In this document: positions 51,416-64,000 of the stretch, piece by piece
Layout of the letters: the number at the start of each line of letters is the position of its first letter
Numbering within the stretch: position 1 is the first letter of the stretch
Origin: Opisthorchis felineus
Lineage: Eukaryota; Platyhelminthes; Trematoda; Opisthorchiida; Opisthorchiidae
Length of the DNA stretch: 64,000 nt
Direction: 5' to 3'
Assembly: GCA_004794785.1 (NCBI GenBank)
Contig: SJOL01006765.1
Span: forward strand, 896,558 to 960,557
Notes under the pieces: model-generated
Seen by the model: only the letters and a program-made list of their open reading frames with translations
Told to the model about the DNA's origin: nothing
The model's database searches: none
Position numbers and translations under genes: made by a program

Positions 51416-54400
51416 TAAAAGCTTTAAAAGTGTCAGGTACTGCACGTGTTTTTAAGCTCATGGTAAGACAAAGGGACACAATTATTCAACCTCATTTCAA
51501 TTTTTTGCTGTGCTTTTCCGATGAAATATCACTAGAAGTGATGGTGAATAATCGGTGCACTTGGAACATTCGATCTGCCTTTTCTTTGTCAGGACTATCC
51601 CTACATACTAAAGCGCTTCTTGTTCAAGGGGAGGGTAATAATGGCAACCTTGGCACATTTTTAAATCATCAGTAGCGTGTATTCATGGTTAAAATCACAG
51701 TCATCGATCCAACACAAGCATATTGGAAACGGAAACACACCAAACGTACCTGAATTCCACTATTTTATGGAGAACTATTTGTATTCAAATGCATCTTACA
51801 GGTTTTCCGACGGTTCAGGTGATGGCTTAGCTAGTCCTCTGAATTTTTTGTGCACGGTTGACCATAGAAAATATTCGTTTGGTCAATGCCATGAACTCTA
51901 ACTCTGAAGCACATGGACTACGTGTGGGTGATATTTATCTTCCCCTAAAAGACGAACCTTCATGTGCTTCTAACACTTTACCCGACGCAGATGCCTCCTC
52001 GTGAAAGTGTACATATTAGGAATCCATCACATATTGCAATCCATATCATTTGAAACTAGTTAAGTTAAGTTAGTTAAGTTAGTTAAGTTAGCACGAATAG
52101 GTTTTCTTGCCTAACAGTAAAAACGGCCTTAATTTTTTAGAACTAAACCACCCTTTTTCAATCTCATTGCATTTAATCAGTATTCTAACTCTAAGGTGAT
52201 ACGTATCACGGTGCTAGTATGTAGTTAAGGATAAATAATCGACATAGTCGAGCGGTGGGTTGATATCTACGGCGGGCTTATCGAGTGGATGTCCATTTAT
52301 TAATCTGGGTCCACAGTACGCAATACTTCTATCGTGATGCCGCTTCGTGAAGAGTAAATCAGTTACTTGTGGATGTTTTTTCCTGGAGACGGAATGGAAG
52401 GAACCGTTGCAAGATGCTTGTTTGATTTGGCCGCTCTCTCCTGTGAGATACCTTTTCGGATGGGTATCTGAATTTGATGAGATTGCAAACCAGTTCTAAT
52501 GGTAACGCTGACACGAGCAGATAATATATCCGTTACATGGTCGTTGATTTAAACTGGCCAATATGCTCGTGTTCAAATCACATCTTAAATAAACGCCTCT
52601 AAACCATACTTTATGCAGGTCTTTTTGCATGCAACTTAGGAAATAAAGATGATGCACAAAGTGTTCTACTGATGGCGAATCATCTGTGAACTTTGTGTTT
52701 GCTCTCCTGCTGCTCTCGGGGTGCATGTGACCCCAAACTACCGTACCCAGTGATTGTCATCAATAAACTTTGTTTCAGGCTGGAAAGAAGTTCATATCAA
52801 ATTCCCGCAACTGCTTCTAGGTGGATAATCAGTTTTCACCATCCGTATACATAGGCCCTTAAAACACAGGATTATTGCATACCTTTGATAGCCGGGATCT
52901 TTGCTTCCATGCAGAACGTGAAGTAAACTTATTTTTTGAAAGTCTTAATTACACTAAATTTTTGGAAATTTTCTAATTTAAAGTAGATGACCTACGTCTG
53001 TATTCATGATCCATGATTAAGTATTACTAAATTATCTGCAGCGAAAGGAAACGAGTGGCGCCACTCCATTTTATGTTTCTCACAGGTGGTCTCTGAGGCA
53101 AAAACCTATGCTGGTAAGAGGTATCTCACTTAGAGTTTGCACCTGCAGGGGCAGTTGTCAAGTCTTCGAAGCACTGTATCTGTTTGCTCATCAGACGCGC
53201 AAAACCGGTGCATCCGTGTGACGAGAAAAAAAGTTGTTTTCGGTTTCTTAAATGTGGTAAGACACGACTCGTCGGGTGATATAGAGGCTAAAAGGTAATG
53301 AAGTGTAGTAAAAATTAGTTTTAGGGCAGTATTCTGTTTAAAATGCTTTCTTCAAAACGGGTTAATAATATGAGTTTCTATGTTGTTTTTAGGAAGGGCG
53401 AGAGCTACTTTTAACGAAATATTAGTAAGTTCAATAAAAATCAGTAACTAATTTGGGATTAAAAGAGCCCGGTTGGAGGTAGTTTATCTTAGAAAATGAA
53501 ATAAAGAAAGACGTTAATTTTATCTACTTCGCGCTCCGACTGAAAATACTCTGGCTAGTTATAAAGGTCACCAAAACATCTGTATTTCATACTCATAGAT
53601 TCAGAAATGTGGGTACTAAAAAGAGAATATGAAAAGAGTTAGAACATTCGGCGAACTGTTGATGTTCTATATTCGTACTGCGCTATGCATAATTCACTTA
53701 GATGAAGTGCGTTCGAAAAACCATTTTTGTGATACGTCATATACAGGAACCTTGTTTAGATAAATATAGTAAAGAGTCTGTTGGGGAGTAATCGTTCGAT
53801 TGACGCAGTAAGAACATATTGACTGTTCTCACAGAACCTTCAACTTCTGTTTGGAGAAAATTCAGAGCAATGAGGCACTGCAACATATCCGCAGTGCATC
53901 TTCCGGATGATCCATACTGTTACCGTCTACCTTAATATAAGTACAATGAAGGTGCAGTTACGTTTTCTATCCTACAGCCTGTTGGAGAGCTGCTATCCTT
54001 ACCAAATTGTGCATATTTATACGCACATGGCTAGGCAGATGCGTTGATCACTTCGCGGTATTGTGGCATTCTTCCGATAGCTTTATGGATTTCCCCGCAT
54101 GCCGCACCACTAATGACTCTTAATAAACCTTGCGTAATTGGTTCGTTTTACCTCAACCCAGTACAACAATTTTAGGCTAACCAGATGTGTACTTCTTATT
54201 CTAACCCTGCTGGCAAATCCATTTGTTTAGCCTCGTTTCCAGAATTCCGGCCAGATGTAAAAACGTCCTTATGCGGTCGACCGATAACTAAGCCGGGCAT
54301 GTGTGCAAAACCTTTGTGTCAACGGAAAATTCACCAAGTTATCACAAAAGGACGCAGTTAAACTTGTTCCCTGAAATAATTTTTCCATCCGACTGGCATA

Positions 54401-54700
54401 TTTATCTTTCTGAGTCTCATCTAGGAAATCGATGACAGTCAGCTCAGTTATAACATATATCAGATCTACATTGTTTTGATTGTGATAAGTACCCTGAATA
54501 AAAGCCGAAATTTTGTTAGCTGAAACCACAACCCACTTCGGATGCTCAATGCAACGAATCCCTACAGTGGCCGAACATCCTATTTTATTTTCATCTGGTT
54601 ACTTCAATCAGCTCATTCTGAAAGACAGATTATCCTCACGGCATTGACACAGGTTTGCTTTCGAACACCTGACTGTCGGTGACTTTAGTATGACCGACAA
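51414..54700. other. AT-rich stretch without a recognisable gene
   Basis: The open frames 51421-51675 and 51677-51901 on plus lack recognisable domains. A short tandem array is listed separately at 52057-52091. Nothing else was recognised. Confidence 0.4.
52057..52091. repeat. 9-bp tandem array (AGTTAAGTT-type)
   Basis: Three to four imperfect head-to-tail copies of a nine-base unit, TTAGTTAAG. Confidence 0.85.
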
Positions 54701-54729
54701 GGCAACTGAGTAAAGGTTGTCCCAATCGG

Positions 54730-55170
54730 CATCGAATCTCTTAGACCCAATGAAGCAACTGAGGATACCATCTCATGTTTGCCGCCTAGGCTTGCTTTTG
54801 TGTGAAATTCTCGTCTACCCTTACCGAGTCCATACCGGCTTTCGAAGAGATCTGACTCGATCTGTCACACCAAACCACTTGAAGATGGCCAGAAAGCTTG
54901 CCAGTTCGAACTACAGACCCATAAAAAGCCCAGTCATCTGTCCGACCCCCAACACAACCATCTACTTTTCATCCACCGGCGTAAAACTAATGTTCGAACG
55001 AAAGTTCTAAAAAGTATTACCAGTGACCAGTTCTAACTACAGGATCGATTTGTCGTAAAGATGGCAAATTTCCTGTAGATCTATATGGGTTCGTACATGG
55101 ATAGAATGGCTTTCTTACTTCAAGAATTTCGAAGGCTTGGATCAACAACTGTTGGCACTATAAGCTTATG
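54730..55170 (+). mobile_element. CR1-like LINE, fingers part of RT (fragment)
   Basis: ASSNYRPIKSPVICP (about 54897-54945) matches the NYRPISLTSV(I/P)CK motif at the start of CR1/Jockey RT. The sequence then changes frame and reads SYMDRMAFLLQEFRRLDQQL (about 55090-55150), in the position of the F(L/M)D....ALDEG segment that precedes motif A. Stops and frame changes make it a dead fragment. The C-terminal piece at 1-497 could belong to the same family. Confidence 0.6.
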
Positions 55171-58100
55171 ACCGAATATGGTAAACCAAATCAAATATAC
55201 TGAAAACCCTGTCGGGACTTATTCTTAGACGTGTGGGTCAATGGGTGCACCGTGTAAGGCAACATATGATTCCTACTATAGAGATATTTAGAGACGTTGC
55301 TTTGCTTTCAAACTCAGAGCACTTCATCAGGGGTCATAGAGGGCTTTCTATTATTATCATACGTTAACAGCTTACCTTTCCCAACATCACCATGGAACCA
55401 CTAGCTGCCGTCCTCTTTCTGTTTCATACATGCCCTAGCATCATGTAGAATGTAAGCTCCCTTTGTCTCAATAAAGACGTGAATGCTTTTCACTAAATGT
55501 CGCGGAATTCAAGCAGTCTTGTAATAAACCGAGACTGTTGGCAAACTGTCACCGACAGGCGCAGTTTATCTGCAGGTTCGAGTGCGTCAGTAGCTACAAA
55601 AGGTGACAGGAATAACATCTGTTTAGCTTAGGGGCACGAAAGTTCAAACAGGTGACTCAAGCATCAAGGAAATTAATATTGCTTGGCAGGGTGAATGTCA
55701 CAGTCTCGTTTTATTTGGCACTTCACCAGATTTTCAGAGAGTGGTTGAGCCTAACTGGAGCCTGGAGAAGAATGAAGTAAAGTCGCTGACGAACAGTTCT
55801 GTCACAAACCATTAAGGAAACATAACTGTGGATGTTTTGAGTGGAGTTGGAAAATACTGGATGTGTTCTATGTATTGAAATCTACCCAAAGTTCTCACCG
55901 GCTGAAATGAGGTTGACCTGATCGACAGTGTGACTCACCTCATCCATTAGTTAACAATGCGTTGAATTCTGAGAGCTGGTTTTCTTGGAATCGATTTTTA
56001 ATATCTAAATTTAAATTGATTGTCTTTTAACATCCGATCAAGGCTTTAGAATCATCAGCACAATGTGTGGTACGACCACTCCTCAGTGTTCCTTTTTAGC
56101 CGAATATCTACAGGCTAACATTTTCAGTTCAAATATCTGCGTAAAGCTTTGAGTTGTTTCCCGTGTATGGTTTCGCAATGGATATCTAGCTTTTGAGCCG
56201 TGCGGCAGAGCAGACATTTGTGGATGAAACGGTTCGGCCACTTTTGCGAAGCCCACATAGTGACTATGCGTTCAATCAATGAATGAGGAGAGTTGAAGAT
56301 ATGCTGCTGTGCTAAACAGCAGAAAATATGCGGGTATTGAATAAAACTTTCGCTTTTCATGTATAGTTTCGCTTCAAGAACTGTCATATCTTTATATGAC
56401 ATTTGTTTTTTATTTAAATCTGATGATTTGCATACAATATCTCAAGTTAGATGTTGTAGCCGCGCAAGTTTGTAAAGTTGCGTTCATCTTCATGTTCGAA
56501 TGCTTCACCCCTGAGCTGTTCCCACGAAGCATCTGGAATTCCAAAATATGTTGAAAGACTTAAAAGTGAATCGTTAGAAATTACCCATTGAGCGCACAAA
56601 AATGACGCGAATTATAATGTAAGAACAAAGATCGGTTCATGACTATGTCTTCGGCGAGGTCTTTCAAAGTCATTCAGTTTCAGAAGCGAAGACAGCATTA
56701 TTTAAAACAATGTAATGTACACACTGGGCGTCAAACATTATAAGCGCAGACAGAAGATTTGGGATTTACCCACCCAACCCAGCACTATCGATGTCGCCTC
56801 AATTGGGGGCGAAACGTTTCTGATTCAACTGCCACGCCCATCAAACACACTAATAACTAGCTGATTATAAATGGATGTTCAAATAACTCAGGTTTCCATT
56901 ACATTTCTACCTAAAAGAAACTAATTTGTTGGTTCCTGAAGCTTGGTTCAGCCACAGCCTTCTTCATAAAAAGTACTATCCACAAGAGATGCCACTCTTG
57001 GTTGGTGCCGCGTGCATGTCATTAGAGAGGAGGACAAACGTAGCGGAATATGAATTTTAAAAATGTTTTACAGATGGAGAAGCAAACTGATTCAAAACAC
57101 GGTGGATTTGTCTATTTAGAAAGAGAGAATTCCATTAATATTTCCCGCGATGTATACAAAAAATGTCGGAGCTTATTAACAGGCAGAAACGTGCTTATGC
57201 TGGTCTCAAATTTGCCTGGTTTCTTTGATTCAGTCTGTAACCTACTCAGAGTCTGACAGTCAAAGGTACATTGGCATGAAGTAAATGCACAAATGATAAG
57301 TAATCAGATGGATTGCGAATCACGGTTCAAATCTCCAGTTCATATTATTAAAAGAAACTAGTGAGCAAGGTAACTAAATTCCCCATAAAAAACATAATAA
57401 AGGTACCACTGAGACTATGTGTGAGGTAGCGGCATCCTAGCACACGTTTTTAGCCACTAAAGCTTTTTCGGAAAAGTGCGTAATCTCTGACAAGGTCATG
57501 TGCGACTCAAATGTTGTACGATGGAGTTATTCGTGCATAGATTCACATAGGGCTGAACCGATTCATACTTACTGAGAAAGCCTTGTAATTTCATAGGATG
57601 GAACACTTAATAATGAGATGATGGAGGACAGATACGTGACGTACAAACCCTGCAGAGGTCAATGAACTAAAGTTGTGCCGAAAACCTTTGAGACGACAAA
57701 CCGCACGAGTAACCGGTTGGGCTATAAGCACTTCTTTTCTGGCCAGTCCTGAATATGAAATGCCTATCGGTTGCTTGTTCGTCGAATCTTTCTAACTTAT
57801 CGTTTGAATGTTCGTCACATATAGAACAGTTTCGCCAGGTAGACATACTCTGATAAGAAGGATATCATTGTAACTTTCTCAAGTATTTGGGGTGGTTTTC
57901 TGGAAGCCGTAAATGTGGTTAGATCCCACGAATGTGCACCATGTAAATTTCTGGTAAGAGTGAGATTACTGGTTTACCCGCAAAAAAGACAGCTGGTTAT
58001 TTCGGCAATTGCTTGTTATTTATCTCCTGCATGATTCTGCTCACAAGCCCATACAGGCTGAAACAGGCAACAATATAACGTACATGATTTAGCAGCCATC

Positions 58101-58680
58101 CATTAGAAGTTATAATGGTTTACTAATGGACGAAACATTCACACATCCACAAAAATAATTAGGAGTAATATATGACGAAAGGAGCAACTATCAGTGTTCC
58201 AGATTTTGATGTTTTCTAAATCTGGAAGTAACTCTAGCCCTAATCGAGCCCCTGAACTCCACCTGCATGGAAGAAAACTCTGGACCAATATCTGATTGAG
58301 GCTGAATATCGTCTTATCCTAATGGAAACCCGGAAATTAGATTGGATTTTAATTGACTGAATGTCAAAAGGTAGAGTACATGTTTATCGCCCTCTATTGA
58401 CAAATATCCCACTGAAAAGACGTTTTCTTATCCATTGAGGGCCTTGTATTCTGTTTGAGTTGGTGTTGCACAAATCACCGAGATGAAATTAAATTAGAAT
58501 TGTGTAGCCCATTCGCTAAATTCATCGTCATCGTTTTTGAGAGCAACACCAGATCAGAACACTGGTGGTTCGCTGACATACAACCACGTCAGTTTACTCG
58601 AACAAAGTCTTACATTGAAAGAAAAAGAAACAAATGGGGCATGTAGAGAAACCTAGGGAAAGCCTACCAGTTCCATCTGA
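55171..58680. other. AT-rich stretch without a supported gene
   Basis: One possible exon is listed at 57074-57236. Apart from it I see no domain, RNA gene or repeat that can be named. Confidence 0.4.
57074..57236 (+). CDS. possible isolated exon, product unknown
   Basis: Acceptor AATGTTTTACAG ends at 57073. The block opens with ATG GAG AAG and encodes KQTDSKHGGFVYLERENSIN and LLTGRNVLMLVSNLPGFFDS. A GTAACC donor could start at 57237; otherwise the frame stops at 57256. The composition looks like protein, but I recognise no family and no partner exon. Low support. Confidence 0.2.
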
Positions 58681-58689
58681 TTTACTTAC

Positions 58690-61560
58690 ACCTCCAGCAC
58701 TCAGTCAGACAATCTGGATAGAAACTGACTGCATGAACGCCAATGATATTGATTATCCGCCATATCGTTCAGTTTCTCCAACCAAGCACGGGGAAGATCA
58801 GGTGGACTCCATCCTGGAAAGCAAACTTGACCAACGGCGCCCAAACCCTTCGCAACCACCTTCCTTCTCTTCTGCCACATCAAATTCTATCTTGCTGTAG
58901 GCTACCGCCACTCCGAATTAGGCATGGAAAACAGCACACGTCTTGGCATCCGGTCACTCAGCATGCGTAACACATGAGACCGCCAACTCAGCTTGCAGTA
59001 CCGCATGCATTCTTAGGGATAATATCCTCTGCTTTACCATAGACAAGTCTCCTGTTCACCTCATTGCAGATTTACTGATTCCACCAGATTCTAGCTATAG
59101 TTCTGAGACATCGGTGGTGAATGACCTGAGGATATCCCATTCTCCGCTCAAATTGGCCATGTCTCGCAGCCATAAAACACAGTCCGCTCTGTAGTCTGAT
59201 ACACACATTTTTTGAGACCCAATGGAATGTATTTTTGATGCCAAAAGTGATGCAAACTGGCAAACGCGATTCCGCCTCTCAAGATTCGTGCGCTGCTTTC
59301 GTCTGTCACACTGTCAACTGATGCAAATTCCATGATATGTGTAATGTTCCACAACTTTCAGTGTCGCACCTTTAATTCTTAGAAGCATGTTGAAAGTCTG
59401 TATATCCTTGCGCATGAGCTTGCACTTTGTGGGCACGAAGCACTTGTCAAAAGACTAGATGACTTCGGTAAGCTTTTCTAGTGTTGCTTGCACTTTCTGC
59501 TCTTTTTCAAAAATGAGAACATTGCAGTCTGTATAGCCCAGGTTAACAAGGTTCTCTCTCGGAGAGATCTGAACTCCGGGGTTTAAGAGACCTTACAGAT
59601 TACACCTCATTATCTCATCAATAACGAAATTAAGCAAGAGTGGACAAAGTGGACACCCTTGTCGAAAGCCACTGCTTGCCGGAGTGCACTGATGTCCAAC
59701 GTGCAAAATACATTCTCCCGCGGCCATAATTTTGTGAATACAAACAGCGCAAGGACTTATGGGTCATACCATTTTGTGCAAGTGTGTTGAAAAGAACTAT
59801 TCGAACTCGTGAGGTCAAGGACCAGAAAGATTGTAGGGCGCTTTTACGCGTACCGTTTCTCTAACACATGACGGAAAGTGAAGATGTGGTCCATACAGTT
59901 CCTTTCAGACTGGAATCCTGCTTGCTGTTCTCGGGTCTCCTCTTCACGCGCCTTCGTAAGACAGTGTAAGATAAGCGATACACGAATTTTAGTTACAATG
60001 AGCATCAGGTGAACTCCTCTGTGATTATTACACTCACTGTGAGCTCCCTCGTTGAAAATAAGCGCCACTATAGACTCATCCCAGTTAGTTGAAGCGTTTT
60101 CTTTTTCTCAGACAGAAGCATATAATTTAGACAAGCAGCGACTGAGGATTTTACCTCTATCTTTGAACATAGCGGGTGAGAGTTCGTCGGCACCATCAGC
60201 TCGGTGACGCTTGAGGGACGAAACATATTAGCTTACTTTCGATGCCATCAGGAGTCTAAAGTTCAATGATGAGGGCTGCGTTGCGGACTGGAAATCCGGC
60301 TGTGCAACTGCAGTTGGCCAGTTGAATTGGTCTTGAAAGAGTTCAGCCCAACGATTAAGGTGCTCTTCTTTTTCACAGGTAAGCAAGGTTTTGTGTGCAC
60401 CGGCTAGAACAGTTAACACAGATTCCAAGAGCTTCTCGCCTCCCCATTCTTTTTGGCTTTCTGAATCCAACGCGCTTCTCAATTCTCACAGATGCTCCTT
60501 TTTCATATGAAGTCTCACAGTTCGTCTAATGGTGTTATAGTTTCGACCAGGAGCAATGCATAGCTGAGCTTTGAGTGCTTTGATTGTGGCTCGAGATTCT
60601 GTGCTTGTACTCATTTGGTTCAAATCTTCCTTAAGAAGAGCTCGTGGTATCATTCAGGGCCGCGGAAACTATGAAGACGTCAGAAAGGGTCTTCAGTAAG
60701 TCGTTCTGGTAGACTTGTTTCACATCAAGGTCCGAGAGCTTCTCAACAGTCAGACGAGGTGTTCGTATCTTGTGAGTCCCTGAAAAGCGCAACGAGAAGT
60801 AGCAACGAACAAGCGTGTGATCCGAATCAACCTAGGTGTTCCAGAACGAGCGACAGTCAGTAATCGACCCAAGCCACCCATAGCTAATGGCGATGTGGTC
60901 TATCTGTGTTGAAGGTTGGTTTGTGTGCGGGGATCGCGATGTAGCCAAGCGGCGTCGGTTGTTTTGGAAGTTAGTACAGCACAAGCAGTCTGTGGTCACC
61001 AGATAACTGCAGCAGGCGTTCATCATTATCAGTGTTTCTCGATCCCAGTCCTATTTGACCACCCAATTGAGACTCAGCAACGCTCATTCTACCAACATGT
61101 GCATTCATATCCCCGGTAGCCACCAACAATATCTGAGCTCTTATCCCACTATAAGAACGTACTCAAAGTGTCGTAAGAGCTGTTCTTCAGTGTAGCATAG
61201 CTACAGTCTATTGCGGCGTAAGCAGATCCAATGAACAGACAGTGAGTACCGGTGTGCTTGCGGGACACTCGTGGGAGCTGCAAAACAAACCTCACATAGG
61301 CGAATATCAACGGGTGACCATTCAAACAGAGACCCTTCAGCAGTAACAGTTTCCGGATCATCAAAGGTGCGCGACCAGAGGCGTGCGAAAACCGATGGGG
61401 TGGTCAATTTAGCAATATTACTTGGGTCTTGAATTCTGATTTCAGACAGACAGCACGTATCAATATACAGAGAGAGCCCAGCTTAAATGCAAGAGCAGTC
61501 TGTTGTCCACTTTGTTCCGCAGTGTGAACGTTGTATGCTACCAAGTGAATTGAGCGAAGG
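58690..61560 (-). mobile_element. RTE-like LINE, nearly full length, inactivated
   Basis: On minus from 61.5 kb: endonuclease pieces (ARLWSRTFDDPETV near 61340-61385, then WSPVDIRLCEVCFA near 61270-61320). Linker with KTLLTCEKEEHLNRWAELFQ (about 60330-60400). RT fingers REEETREQQAGFQSERNCMD (about 59885-59945). A VSTLSTL/GCPLCPL region with a frame change near 59640-59680. A decayed catalytic box reading YTDC (59524-59535) where YADD is expected. VFYGCETWPIE near 59150-59185. HHRCLRTIARIWWNQ (about 59072-59120). The terminal AWLEKLNDMADNQYHWRSC, then SQFLSRLSD, ending near 58701. All landmarks are in order, so it was inserted nearly complete and then decayed. Confidence 0.9.
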
Positions 61561-64000
61561 CTTTGAAGGACGATTCTGAAGTGTCTGTGGCGGGCGAGTC
61601 AAACATAGATATTTCAACTAGTGGCAATGAGTGGCAAACCGATCTGTTACTCCTTGAGAATGTGTCTACGAAATGTTGCTAGAAACGGAGTGAGAATGCT
61701 AAGGAGAGCAAAAAACTGAGACAGAACGAAGGAAGGTGTCAGGAATAGCTCTTTTTCCCTCCCTGCTCTTTCGATAGCAGTGTTGGTAGAATCTGGTCAC
61801 CATCAAATTTTCGCAATTTTTCTCAATTTCTAGGTGACTGTCAAGCACCCATGTGGTCGAAGCCTAAATTGATGCACATTCAACCATAAAACCGTTTGAA
61901 GCCTCAGAATGATGACATGTGTTCTAATACTGAATACTTTTTTATGGAAGCTCCAGATAAAGTTTGTATTCATTTATGATATCTTCTTGGTTATACTAAC
62001 ATTGGTGTGGACTGTTGGCTTCCAATATTGAGCAAAAGTACTACAGGCAATCATGTACAACAAAACTCCCAACCATTTACTGAAATATCAAGTTCAAATA
62101 ATTTCATTAAAATGTTAAATGCACCCGACTGTTCGTCCTTGTTTGTCAGGATTTATTCTCCCCTGCCAGATAAAGTAATATTAAATAGCAAAGCTAAGGT
62201 TCTACTCGTCGACCTAACTATGCCTAAACAGCTTCACTTTCATTCTTTCCAGTGAGTAAATGATCCGTTATGAAATCGCGATTAGTTTTTTGAACCATGT
62301 CCACTATGCTTGTACTTCTTACGTTGTTCTAGCTTCAATAATTCAGCGGTTCAAATCACGACGGCAACAGTGGAGTTGGCAAAACATTCTACGAACATTT
62401 TCGCTTTTTTCACTCACTTGCACATCTATGGATGAAAGCAAACAATGCCCATGATGGTGCCTGTGCGTAAATTTGGTTTGGGAAAAATAATCAAACAACC
62501 AGATCGTCAGCTGGCGCCAGCTTTTCAAAATTGCGTAACAACACAACACACACACATGTGGAAAAACAACTAACATGCCCTTGTTTAACGACAAAATCTA
62601 ATAGTACTGAACACGAGAGGTCAGAGTTTCCAAGTAGTCAGCCTTTTGTGTGCAAAGTGTCTGCTGTATTACCGAATTCTAGGAAGGTGATATTTCTCAT
62701 TTCACGAAACCGAATGTGCAGGACAAGGACGTAGCACAAACTCAGAAGACTGTAGGTTCAGGGTGCAAACAGAGGGATCACATTATGCAGTGAAAGTAAG
62801 AATTATTTGTTGCTGAATTCAAGGCATGTTACTGTAGCTGTTTCAAGACCGGCTACCATAGCCGTGGATATGGAGTGGTGAACTGCACGAGGTTGGTAGT
62901 ATTGGGGGATGGTGTGATGATCGATATCCTATGATTCCACCTAATTTAACCGTGAGTGATGAATGACATCCCTGGTCGATACCATCAAGCTCCAGCCAAT
63001 AAGCAAAAACATAAAGGCTCAACGTTCTTCGTCCGTGAAACAAAATGTACACTGAGGGGTTGGTGTGAGTAAAAACAATAACGATCACTGACTGAACGCA
63101 GCATTAGAAAAGACTCGAACAACACATACGAATGCTATCACGAACAAACGGTAGCCGTTGTATTTTCTGTTCAAGAGTGTTGGCAAATGCTTTCAGAATT
63201 ACAAGAAGTCACTTGCTGGCATAAAATCCGTGCATCCAAATGTTCCTACTCATTAACTGTTTTGAAGAAAGCCTTAAAGCAACTCCAGAGAGGGAAGAAT
63301 AACGTTCCTTTTTGAACTAGGTTTGTCACGAGGCTACAAGGACTTAGTGCTTACGAAAGTGCGGTTACTCAGTGTATGGACACACCAAAAGTTCCCTGAG
63401 TTGTGCCACCTATAATTCTGTTCAAGTACCATGTATCGAGGATTTGTGAAAAAGAATGCGTCTATTTTTCACTGTTTGTCTCTGAGATAGAAAACGTTCT
63501 GATTCACGTATATATTTATATGTACATATATATATATATGTACATATATATGTATATGTACATGACCAGTAAAAAGGAGACTGGAGGTCAGTCATTGGCA
63601 GAGCATGCTTTGCTTCACTGAACGGAAGTTTACTTGTCCACTAGTTATTCACTCACTACCAAGTTGCAATAGGCCCAACGTTCTATTGCCCGCCGGAAAG
63701 CTATTGTAAACAAAATTAACGGTATCCATTTAATGGACACGTGGAAGGGAGACTGACCACTGGACAAGAACCAAGTGGTGCGCACTTCTGCCTCCGAAAA
63801 TGCGAGGAGCAAGGTAAATAAATGAAGTGTTTTCTACTTCCGCTTGCATTAAATTCTCATGTCAAGGTGATTTGACATGTTGCCAATCAGAAACGGTTGT
63901 GGGAATAACCTGAAAATTCGAAAAAATTTCCTCACAGGACTTTTTTCTCTCCAATTTGCCCTGATGCAGCCAACTGATCAACGCACACAAAAGGGCGAAC
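61561..64000. other. end of window: AT-rich sequence without a supported gene
   Basis: The plus frame 62007-62255 (ending in AKVLLVDLTMPKQLHFHSF) is the most protein-like, but it has no splice context and no recognised domain. A TA/TACA-rich low-complexity tract lies at about 63508-63562. Confidence 0.4.
63508..63562. repeat. TATA/TACATA-rich low-complexity tract
   Basis: Alternating TA with interspersed GTACATATATA blocks over about 55 bp, partly palindromic. Confidence 0.85.

Noticed and set aside
55300..55340. CTGATGA followed by a GAAAGC and a GTC on minus, possible fifth hammerhead
   Set aside because: Stem II does not form and stem III cannot pair next to GTC. The core spacing is wrong.
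62007..62255. 82-codon open frame on plus near the window end
   Set aside because: Somewhat protein-like, but no splice sites, no homologue recognised and no neighbours to support it.

Overview
This looks like nuclear DNA of a parasitic flatworm, most likely a digenean trematode, although a tapeworm is not excluded. The basis is inference. Most of the window is decayed non-LTR retrotransposon (RTE-like and CR1-like), there are tRNA-headed SINE pieces, a dispersed repeat carries a hammerhead ribozyme, and the one recognisable gene is split into many small exons, with two introns of only 38 and 33 bp. There is no prokaryotic signal: no operons, no dense coding, no ribosome-binding sites.

The single well-supported gene lies on the + strand from about 16,149 to 34,669. 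Its exons encode a coiled-coil protein that I identify as an orthologue of CEP63/DEUP1, the centriole-duplication and deuterosome scaffold family. The N-terminal coiled-coil block resembles the family start. The last exon matches the family's short C-terminal helix, which contains the DAHIE signature. I place 16 exons, and nearly all junctions agree in reading phase. Two places, after exon 2 and before the exon at 28,643, need one more small exon each that I could not place.

Layout. 1-497: 3' end of a CR1-like LINE, frameshifted. 498-9,917: mostly featureless, with a probable Ty3/Gypsy integrase remnant near 8.5-8.85 kb on the minus strand. 9,918-10,159: orphan candidate exon. 11.2-12.9 kb: RTE LINE on +. 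12.8-15.2 kb: LINE pieces on minus and a SINE tail. 16.1-34.7 kb: CEP63/DEUP1 gene, whose introns hold a tRNA-like SINE head, an RTE copy split by other sequence, a 49-bp tandem duplication and two hammerhead repeats. 36.5-38.5 kb: RTE LINE on minus with a SINE nested in it. 38.56-38.89 kb: best-preserved hammerhead repeat. 45.2-48.2 kb and 49.4-51.2 kb: two minus-strand LINEs of one family. 51,380: an unknown base (n) between a 133-bp exact repeat and a TA microsatellite. 54.7-55.2 kb: CR1-like RT fragment. 58.7-61.6 kb: nearly full-length but dead RTE LINE on minus. The remainder shows no supported gene.

The most interesting signals are the hammerhead repeat family (one copy in sense orientation inside a CEP63 intron and one structurally intact minus-strand copy), the CEP63/DEUP1 orthologue in a flatworm, where centriole biology is unusual, and the very short introns. 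All retrotransposon reading frames seen here carry stops, frameshifts or damaged catalytic motifs.
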